64,000 nucleotides of DNA from Podospora comata (lineage: Eukaryota; Ascomycota; Sordariomycetes; Sordariales; Podosporaceae). A program made the position numbers and the translations under genes. Numbering within the stretch: position 1 is the stretch's first letter; every line of letters starts with the position of its first letter. The notes beneath the pieces are model-generated. The model was not told the DNA's origin and ran no database searches. It saw only the letters and a program-made list of their open reading frames with translations. Of this stretch, positions 55,701-64,000 are shown one piece after another. The stretch is taken from assembly GCA_017354895.1 (NCBI GenBank), contig CP071498.1, positions 558,001 to 622,000 on the forward strand, read 5' to 3'.

Positions 55701-57784
55701 GTCTCATCGCGTCTCCTCTCCTGGACGGCGTGCGGGAGGCGCATGCTTAGCTAAGCCAGCCGACTGGCTTCCACTTGTGTTTTTGTTACCCCATCAGACA
55801 TGAGAAGGAGTGGTTCGCTGGCTCTGATTGGGCAGGTGGTCTACACCCTCAGGAACGGTGATGGACACTCACCACACCACTTCTTGTCTTTGGAGGGTGG
55901 ATAAGATCAGCCCAGGGGTCTGTGGGGTACTACGGCAGTTGTGGGGGAAAAGGTAACAAACATACTACTGCACGGGGCCTGTTGTTTGGTTTGTTCTTTT
56001 CGTCGGACGGAATACCAACCGAGAGAGTCTCATTTCTCTCTCTCTCAAAAAGAAAGAGTTTGCCGACCACTATTCTGGGAGGGTGAATCATGTAGGTCAG
56101 ATGAGATGGTGAGCTAGTAGGGGGCAAGGGTGTTTATCACACACAGGGGAGAGAGGTCAGGATACAGGGTATGTCAGTCTACCTTGTTTCTGCGCATCTC
56201 ATTACCCTCACTTATCACCGGTCGTCTTGCCACATGGACCACCGCAACCTGTCCTGGGGTCAGCCGGCTCTTGAAGCAATCACCAGATTCGGGGAACTTG
56301 CCGACAGGTGAAGGAGGGGTTCGTGATGTTTGTACGTGATATCGAAAACCCCTTCTTGCATCTCTTCCTTCAGAGGCCCATATCAGGGGTTGGTCTGCTG
56401 TAGGGTTGTTCGAAGCAAGGAGTGAGAGGGAGGGAGAAGACACATGTTTGACAGGAAACGACCCTGCCTACTACATGAGGAGGGGAAGACATGGGGGGGG
56501 GGGGCATGGGTGGGGATGACTTCATGTAGTTGCAGTTGCCAACTTCTTCAGCCCAAGTTACTCTACACAAGACAACCCCCTCTCGGATGTCCATGTTGTG
56601 GCTATTCCTAACGGTGACAACTTTTATGTACCTAGCCCCCTCTCGTGATCTCGTCACCATCCAACATCAGCGACAAACATCTCGCAGCTGACCTCCCTAC
56701 AAAGTATCAGCACATGGTAGACTACCTCACTACACTGATGATTAATTCCCAAAACAATGAGACGGACCATCACCACCGCCAGCCCGCCACTATCACCAAA
56801 GCAGCAGCTACAGCATGTTCCTCCTACCTAGATAGACAAACATCTTCTCAACCGTGAAATCAAACATACGAGAAACACTCACTCGCCGAACTTGGGGGTA
56901 GGTAGGCGGTTGTTTCATTACAGCTGAGCAACCTCTACGAGAAGAATCGATTCTAATTTCACCTCATTCCAGTCAGCCAAGCTTGGTCTTTTATTAGCCC
57001 TATTGGATTTGGTGCTCATTTTTGTTTGCAAGCGGGAGGTAAGGGGGTAATATATGCTGAGGGATGAAATAATTGGTGAATGTAAAGGAACTTGACGGAG
57101 ATAGCATGTTGAATTGTATATGGTAGAGATGACTGAAACTCTTGTAAAGATGGAAAGATGGTTGATAGTGTCTTTGAAAGATAGGTAATAGGTTTTGGAG
57201 GATAAGTTCATCGGTTTTAAAAGATACCCAAGGTAGCAAAGAGGCCTGTTTCCTATTTTAAAAATGGCCAACTCTTAGCTGTTATTACCAGCTTACAGAG
57301 CTGTCTACGTGCGTGGTAATGTAAATAGTTACAGCATCATAATACGACTACAAAAGTTGCCTTTGTGAGTGTGGCGGAATAATCGAGGGCGCCTATTATC
57401 CGAGAAAGATGTAACACCGAAATTTGGCTCGAGAAAAGGATAGGATAAAATAAAGAAAGTTGGGGTGAAAAGGAAAACATGTGAGATTGCTTTGCTCCAC
57501 CAGTTGACCTCAAAAGGTTCCGTGTCTACCTAAATAGAGTAGCAAGGTAGGAAAACATGACAGGACTGTTGACAAGAATAGTATTTACACCCCACGAATC
57601 TAACACATGTCGGTACCTCATCCATATATATATATAGGGGTAGCCTTTAATACCGACGAGAGAGCCTGCGATTCACTTCTCACAGCATATCAGGCAACTG
57701 AGAGACAATTGGGTTCTTTTAAAACCATGTCAATATATCCTTCAGAGACAGACCCCCATTCTTCCTTTGCCCTTGAGCAACAAC
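52723..57784. other. long non-coding region upstream of the C2H2 gene, 5.1 kb
   Basis: No convincing gene on either strand; short frames have no domains or joint splice sites. It has poly-A/T runs (54013-54028), poly-C/G runs (about 56490-56504) and AT-repeats (57634-57645). It probably combines promoter and long leader of the C2H2 gene with the 3' region of the eIF2B gene. Confidence 0.4.
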
Positions 57785-59585
57785 CTACTCCTCATCACTC
57801 CCGCTCCCCTCCCCATCAACACTCCCCTCCTCATCATCATCCCCCTCATCATAAGCATCATCTAGCTCCTCCTTCGTAGCCTCCAGCCCGCTCGAGCTCA
57901 TAAACTTCTCCTCCTTCGCCTCCGTCTTGGCCTCCACCAGCAGATTCTCCTGCACCTCACAACCAGTCAGCGAGCATCCCTCGCCCAACTCGGCCCTCCT
58001 CCCAATGGTGCACTTGGTCAACTTGCAGTTCTTCCCAACCACCACACCATCCATCAGCAGGCAACCCTGCAGCTTGGCGCCCTCACCGATCTGGCAGTTG
58101 GCCCCAATGACGGACTCCTTGATGGAAGTCTTCTCTGACACGGTCACGTTGTCGGCGACGAGAGAGTCAGACTTGGAGATGGTGGTTCTGGGCTTGACAC
58201 CCTCTGGGTAGGCGACCTTGCGGGCGTGGCAGTAGGGACTGGGCGGGTTGGTGGTGTCGTGGATCTCCTCTAGTGAAGGCAGCTTGGCCAGTTGGAGGGA
58301 GATTTGCAGTAGCAGTTGGGCCGTGTCGACGCGGCGGATGATGGGTGTTGGTTTGGCTGGGGTGCCGGTAGAGGTAGGGTGGATGTAGGCGAGCAATGGT
58401 GGTACCTCTACCGATTTGGAAGCAGACTCCATGGGGTTAGGCTCTTCCACCTTGGGGGTCTTGAAGGTGACCACCTGGTTAGGTTCCTCAGCTGGGGTAG
58501 AGTTCAGGCTGAGCTTTTGAGTGGCAGTCTCGAGACTGGTGGTGTTGGTGGTGGTGGTTTCACCACGGGGACTGTTGGTGCCGCCGTGTTGGGAAGACGA
58601 ATCGTCCACTGGTAGGGCGAGAAACTCGTCAAATCCAAGCTTGGAAGACAGGCCCTTTTGCCAGCTGGCTTTGGCCCACCAGCCGATGACATCTTCGCCA
58701 ATGGTTTCGAGCCGGTCATTTTCCTTGACGAACTTCATCACCCATTGAGGGAAGATGTAAATATGGGCGTCGCGGTGGGTGGTATGCATTTTGATCTTGG
58801 GGTGCTGTTCGACGAGGTCGTGGCGGAAAGGGAAGCCCTTCTTGTCCTCCAGGGTATCCTTCAGAGTATCTGTGGGCATCGAGCATACCAGCTTGGACAG
58901 GTGAGGGAAGAGAGAGCCGCTCGCGGGCAGCACTGAGGATGAGGGCAGTGGTACTGTCGCAATAAACTCGGTTTCCTCACCCTTGATGGGTGTCTCTGAT
59001 TTTGTTTGGTAGTAGACGGACAGACCGCCGCTGTGCTTTCCCTGGGATGCGCGAGAGTCGCCCAGCACATCTCCTAAGCTGGCAGACTTGACCATCCATG
59101 CTTGCAAGAGCTTCTCTGGACCCAACTCGCATACCAGATCGCAAGGGAGGACCAAGAAGTCGGAAGTTACGAGTGACTGTAGCTCTGGAAGTCTGAGAAT
59201 CTCGGCAGTGCCCGTGTTTTGATCCAAGTCCTCTGGTGCAAGGAGATCAGGGCGTGGGAGTGGCAAGCCAGTCAAGAAGGGATTTGTCTTGAGCGCACTG
59301 TCAATGGCTTCCTTGGCTGATGGGGGGCAGATGAGTGTGATGTCTGCAATACATGTTAGTTATGAAAGAACAATAAGGTGTTGAGATTGGTTGTGAGGTC
59401 TCACTTGTGATGCCAGCTCGGTAACAAAATTCAAGCGGGTACCAGACCATAGGCCGATTGGCAATGGGAAGCAGAGCCTTTGGGTTCTCATCAGGGTTTG
59501 CTGTGAACGTTGGGAATGAGCTTCCTGGGCCGCACAAGATGAGGGCCTGCAACCCAGGGGTCGCGATAGTGACTGCGTGGGGCAT
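57785..59585 (-). CDS. gcd1: translation initiation factor eIF2B subunit gamma
   Basis: Gamma subunit of the eIF2B guanine-nucleotide exchange complex, which recycles eIF2-GDP in the cytosol and is the target of stress control through eIF2-alpha phosphorylation. Exon 1 59585-59405, intron 59404-59344 (GTGAGA...TTGCAG), exon 2 59343-57785; 579 aa. The N-terminal nucleotidyltransferase-like domain begins QALILCGPGSSFPTF, NPKALLPIANRPMVWYPLEF and continues with SDFLVLPCDLVCELGPEKLL. The C-terminal left-handed beta-helix hexapeptides are VADNVTVSEKTSIKESVIGA, NCQIGEGAKLQGCLLMDGVV and VGKNCKLTKCTIGRRAELGE. The protein ends in a very acidic tail (DDAYDEGDDDEEG and onward). A disordered segment (about 260-330) links the two halves. 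Length fits fungal GCD1. Confidence 0.93.
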
Positions 59586-60448
59586 GGCAGCAAGTCTCTT
59601 AGACGAGTAACTGTTTGATGAAGGTGATTGCTCGAGGAAATCTGAGGTGGGGTTGATTTTTTGTGACGGGCTGCCCTGTATGGTAAGTCTAGACCTCTGT
59701 CCAACTGGAAATTTGAATCATTGACTGGGTTGATGGAGCTGACTTTTCCTCTGGCTTTTGTTACTGTAAGTGAGAATCTGAGTCACCAGAAGCCAGCCGC
59801 AAAGGAAGGTTTGCCCTCAAAAGACCCCTCCATTCATGTGTGAATGCCCCTCCTTGACATACAGGGTTAGGGTTCGTGGCTTCGGCTGCATATTGGATAC
59901 GTGTAGATTGAGGAATGATATTGGGCTCTAGGCTAGAGTACTAGACAACCTCTTTGAGATCGCAGAATACAATTGACAATGTTAGCAGTTGTGATTGTCC
60001 TAGTTCCTGAGGCCAGACTGATGCTTTTGTCAAACTTGGGCTGTTGAAAAGTGACGTATTCTGACAAGAACACGGACCACACCGTGTTTCTTGGCGTCAG
60101 CTTCAGCTCTCCTTTGTTATTTCTCTCCGGGCCAACCACCTGCCTCGGTTTGGTCTATCCGAAAATTGGAGCTCGGCTTTGGTGTGCAACAAGAGGAAGC
60201 TGGGGCCGCAACCGCGCTGGGGGCGCCGGCATCAACAAACCGTGGCATCCTTCCCCAGCCTTCTCATTGACCGCGCCATCTCCACATGTCCATGTCCATG
60301 TCCACATGCTACCACCTGCTTAGACTATAGTGTCCCTCCCCATCACCAGCCACATAGTTTTCAACATCTCTTGACGACCTCCCCCAGTAAACCGACGAGA
60401 GCAAGCCGCAACCCGCCCGGAACGAGATGATCGATCGCAACATCACCA
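59586..60448. promoter_or_regulatory. divergent promoter, eIF2B gamma and PEX22-like genes
   Basis: 863 bp between divergent start codons. It contains a telomere-repeat-like AGGGTTAGGGTT at 59863-59874. A short TGTCCA repeat (about 60284-60303) is in the plus-strand leader. Confidence 0.45.
59863..59874. promoter_or_regulatory. telomere-repeat-like box AGGGTTAGGGTT
   Basis: Two TTAGGG-type units. This is the telomere repeat of these fungi; in yeasts the same motif in promoters is bound by Tbf1-type Myb proteins. Placement 278 bp before the eIF2B gene start fits such a use, but this is inference. Confidence 0.3.
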
Positions 60449-61792
60449 ATGTCGCCGCCCTATGAGTCGTCCCGCCGCCGCGGCGTCTGGAACCATTGGG
60501 TCCCGCTCGCCGTGACCGTCACGGTTGCGACAGTGGGCGTTGTCGCCTGGGTCTGGAGCCAGCGGAAGGAGGAAGATCAGGAGGAAGCAGAGACCGGTTC
60601 CGCCTACCAGGATCTCGACTACGATGAAGGCGAATATGGTGACAACCCCGCCTACGGCGCGTCCCGGGATGGTGCTGCTGGCGGGACCCAGACTCGCTCG
60701 GGCGGTCCTGGTGTCGCTGCTGCAGCCTCGCAGGTGGAATCGTCCACCCTGGGCTGGGCTGCGTTGCGCCGGACGCCGAGCCCTTCACAATTCTTCGATA
60801 CCGCGAGGAGGACTGTTACTGGAGGGCTGAGTGCGGCTGGCGCAGCTGTTGGAAGTGCTTTGGCTGCCATCAGGGAAGAGGACAAGACCGCATATGCAGA
60901 CCACGAGACCTGGTCCGAGGAGATCGAGGCCAAGAAGGAAAGGGTTGTCCCATCAACCTCACAGGCCAAGGATACCAACAAGCGCCGTAAGAAGGTTGCC
61001 ATTGTTATCTCGGCTGATAATCATATCGACGATGTGGATGCGGATGGGTATCACGAACATGCTGTGCGTGCCCCCCTTTCGGTGTACCCTTAAGCTCCCG
61101 AGAGAATATCCATGCTAATCCGCAATAGTCTATTCTGTCTCACATTCCTCGGTCAATTGACACCTCCAAGCACAAGCTCTATGTTCTCATCTATGCCCCC
61201 AATCTCAAGGAGACCACACGCGAATCGCCTAGCAACCGTCCCCCGCCTTCTTTGAGCTCGTCGTTCTCCAACATCGACCCCGCTCAAGCCCAGACTCCCG
61301 GCGATGAGGCCAAGAGCCCTGCGTACGTTTCAACTATCCGGTGGAGAATTCCACGGGTTCTGTAACTAACTCGCGTATAGAATCGGCCCATCCACATCTG
61401 ATCCGGCCTACAACGCTATTTACGCCCAGGCTCAAGCGTTTGTTGAAAAAGACAGCATGATTCTGACCTTTACCACCCTTAATGGCCACTCGCACATTTT
61501 GCGCCACATTCAGCCCGAGATCATCTACCTCCAGGAGTCTCTCGGCGGCGAGAACGGCAGCATTGTCACCAACCTTCAGACCTGGCTCCGTCACGACATT
61601 ATTCTGGTGGTGGGAGCGGAAAGCGGCCACGGAGGTCTCGCTGATAGCGAGTCAGAGGCGGAGAAGCCCGGAAAAGCGGAAGAGATCTGGTGGCACCGGG
61701 AAGACCGGGTGGGCAGAGGACGCGGTGTCATCGTGGTCGATGCCCAAAAGGTGCAAGACGACTGGGCTCGCAGAGTGCTGGGTAAGGAGTAA
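60449..61792 (+). CDS. peroxin 22-like membrane protein
   Basis: Exon 1 60449-61063, intron 61064-61128 (GTGCGT, branch GCTAAT, TAG), exon 2 61129-61322, intron 61323-61380 (GTACGT, branch ACTAAC, TAG), exon 3 61381-61792; 406 aa. One N-terminal membrane segment (about 15-37, HWVPLAVTVTVATVGVVAWV) follows a short basic start (SSRRRGVW). A disordered Gly/Ala-rich linker follows, then a folded domain: KKVAIVISADNHIDD, SHIPRSIDTSKHKLYVLIYA, SMILTFTTLNGHSHILRHIQ, LRHDIILVVGAESGHGGL and a final RGRGVIVVDAQKVQDDWARR. This agrees with filamentous-fungal PEX22-like proteins, which hold the ubiquitin-conjugating enzyme PEX4 at the peroxisome for PEX5 recycling. The identification rests on remembered patterns and topology. 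Confidence 0.65.
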
Positions 61793-62619
61793 AAACAGGC
61801 CCGAGTGATGGACATGACTGCTCTGAGTTGATGATGATGGATTGGATTTTTTGATTTCTTGTAGACATGTTGCGTGAGCAAGCGTGTCATATATACCTCT
61901 GTAAGCACGATTTACATAAGATGCTGGTGTCACAGCCTATCTAGTAGTAGTAGTAGTGGTAGTATCTATAAAACAAAAGATGGAAGGATACTGCATTATA
62001 CTGGGGTCACGTGATGCGGCTCAGTGCCAAGCAGCGTTGAAGCCACCACCCGTCCAAACAGGGATTGATTCGCCAAAGAAAACACCCCACAAAGAGACAG
62101 GCCATCGTCCACTGATCGACCCCAGGCGCATCCGCCAGAACGACGAGCATCAAGTTTCAGCATCGCAAGAATATCAGTAGATGCAGTCGGCCGCCGAGTC
62201 GCTGGAAGAACCGGTATCACGACGCATTGTCGACGTCGAAAACTCTGCTGCAAACCGCGTCGAACGACCGCCATTGACGCCCGCCCCAACAGCGGAAAAC
62301 ACTGGACCTGACCTGGAACTCATTCCAGAGCCGAATCACGCTCCGCTGGCCGCGACCTGACCCTGGACCGCGGCGCATCATCATCATCCACCACCACCGC
62401 CCACTTCCAACCCCATCGGCCATCGCTATCGCGCCCGCCCCATCGATTCAAGCATCAGCCTCAATTGCTCCTATCGACACTCGACCGTCCTCGGCGCTCT
62501 AACATTTTTTTTTCTCTCTCGCCAGCCCTCCCGATGCGATTCGAGCAGGGGAGCAACCTCTAAGCGACGGGTCTCCCTCCCTCACGCCGCTGCCTGCGGG
62601 CAGCAGCTCACCCATCCAA
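61793..62619. other. intergenic and leader of the SPT20 gene
   Basis: 827 bp. A clear intron end (branch CTAAC at 62499-62503, long T/C run, GCCAG ending 62525) lies 95 nt upstream of the SPT20 start, so the gene likely has a 5' UTR intron. A 59-codon frame at 62181 ends in TGA before that. Confidence 0.45.
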
Positions 62620-64000
62620 ATGGCGCCCACTGTCGCCGCTGCTTCGGCAGTGTCGGTCGCGACCAAGGCGAAACGCCCCATACCTCCGGGCATACAAACA
62701 AACGGCGCCGTGATCACATCACGCTCCTCGCCGTCACCATCCATATCAGCCAAGCGAGCCCCCTCGGCCGTCCGCCAACCCTCGATTCCCCCAACCGCTA
62801 ACGGCACCACCCCATCATCAGCCCGACCCCCAAACCGGGCACGGCGAGAAGCCTCAGCACAAATACTGGGTAGGGGCCAGAGGAGTGCAGGCCTTAGATC
62901 GGCCAGCCTCGTCCCGGACTCTGCGATATCCCCTACCCTGACGGAACCACCACCATACGGTATGCATGGCGCGCTGCATGCGCTTATTGATGTTGCCGTA
63001 TATGCTAACTTGAACTGCAGTGGTAACTGACGAGTACATTTTGAAAAAATATGCCGGGAACCCGCCCTCCCTCATCGTGCATCTATTTCAAACGCATTGG
63101 CGATTTGATCAACAAGAGGGCATGTTTCCATACAAATCGCCCATGAAGATCTTCCTCGACCACGTTCGGGAACGCACTGTCCCCAACGAGCTGCTGGGCT
63201 ACCTGACCGAGGCGGGGGTTCCTTTCTATGAAGGATGCTTAATTGTGCAGGTACATGATCACAAGACAGCCACCCAGCAGGTCAAAGACGTTGCTCGGCC
63301 GACCTCTGCTCCCTCGAACTCCAAGTCGATGCCGACGCCCTTCTCGATTCACAACTACAACCAGTGTCTCACGCCATCCTCGTATGTCCCTTACCCAGAA
63401 GAGAACCTCAAGGCGAGCGGGGTGGCTGTGCCGGCCAGTGACTCGGACAGCAAACGAAAAACGGCCGAGGAAAAAGATAAGGAAAACATGCCGGCCCCGA
63501 GCGCGCCCATAGATCAGAAGAGCAAAGGACCAGTAAAGCCCAAGATCATCACGGTTGTGTTGCACCCAACACAGCATAGTTTGCATACAGATCTTATGAT
63601 TAAGGCCAGCACCCCCCGAGGAGCTTCAGAGTCACGCGCTGATGGAGCTGTTCCTCCGACACCTCACGGAGCTGTGCCTCCTACCCCTATGGCTGGTAGC
63701 ATGCCCCCTCCGGCCAAGAAACAGAAACGAGAGAAAATGGAACTGGACTCGAGCAACATCTACGTTGCCGAATCGCAGATTCTCCTGGCAACAACGGCGC
63801 CCTTGGACCTCGAGCCTACAAAGAATGCCGAGGAAACAATAGCCAAGCTCGAGCAGCTCGCGCACCCCGACCACTCGCACAAACCACCAGAGCCCAAGAC
63901 TCGCAAAAGAACCGTGGCGGAGATGGCGGCCGACGAAGCAGCAGCGGCTCAGCAAGAGCGCTACATGCTCATTCTTGATGAGCGTGCGTCTTCCAAACTG
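62620..64000 (+). CDS. spt20: SAGA complex subunit Spt20 (N-terminal part, partial)
   Basis: Scaffold subunit of the SAGA histone acetyltransferase coactivator in the nucleus. Exon 1 62620-62959, intron 62960-63020 (GTATGC, branch GCTAAC, CTGCAG), exon 2 63021 to the right edge, open to 64000; at least 440 aa. After a disordered Ala/Ser/Pro start, the Spt20 domain begins [20 protein letters not shown] and continues [62 protein letters not shown], which is diagnostic. Further on: [20 protein letters not shown], a basic nuclear-type signal (PAKKQKREK), and [20 protein letters not shown]. The frame upstream of 62620 stays open back to an acceptor at 62525, but it lacks an ATG, so 62620 is the likely start. 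Confidence 0.92.

Noticed and set aside
1-64000. CRISPR arrays, insertion sequences, complete transposons or rRNA genes
   Set aside because: Looked for direct-repeat arrays, terminal repeats, transposase or reverse-transcriptase motifs and 5S-like sequence; none seen by eye.

Overview
The window comes from a filamentous ascomycete, most likely a sordariomycete close to Sordariales. Genes are small-intron eukaryotic genes (about 50-100 nt introns, GTRNGT-type donors, CTRAC-type branch points, YAG acceptors). The recognisable proteins are typically pezizomycotinan: a CYS-3/MetR-type bZIP, a CaMKK/Ssp1-type kinase, a PEX22-like protein and SAGA Spt20. There are no bacterial, viral or organellar signatures, no CRISPR array and no intact transposon. 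All gene models are my own splicing by eye; exon coordinates are given in each entry.

Layout. 0-4.2 kb: 5' end of the ribonucleotide reductase large subunit (minus, cut by the window edge), a TatD-type nuclease (plus) and a convergent CHL4/CENP-N-type kinetochore gene (minus). 4.2-7.5 kb: long leader and a CYS-3/MetR-like bZIP gene with an unusually long intron. 8.2-8.9 kb: small conserved fungal protein. 9-17 kb: a looser, accessory-looking stretch with three genes for predicted secreted or surface proteins (one interrupted by an in-frame TGA) and a tRNA-like relic. 18-21.3 kb: PLP aminotransferase (plus) and ALG2 mannosyltransferase (minus). 23.2-27 kb: Ssp1/CaMKK-type kinase. 27-34.3 kb: gene-poor stretch. 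34.3-39.4 kb: divergent GEN1/Yen1 resolvase and an actin-fold protein, probably Arp10/Arp11. 41.2-44.3 kb: large disordered protein starting with a canonical eIF4E-binding motif, with an apparent frame break at its 3' end. 46-48.7 kb: leucine-rich-repeat protein. 51.5-52.7 kb: C2H2 transcription factor with a CAA repeat immediately behind its stop codon, and about 5 kb of upstream non-coding DNA. 57.8-59.6 kb: eIF2B gamma. 60.4-61.8 kb: PEX22-like peroxin. 62.6-64 kb: SAGA subunit Spt20 (cut by the right edge).

Most genes are unrelated housekeeping genes rather than one pathway. There is a loose theme of translation control: eIF2B gamma, the putative eIF4E-binding protein, and upstream ORFs before the bZIP and kinase genes. 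I see no obvious new multi-gene system. The best leads are the eIF4E-binding-motif protein and its frame break, the internal start in the bZIP intron, the possible dual-targeting starts, and the interrupted secreted protein.
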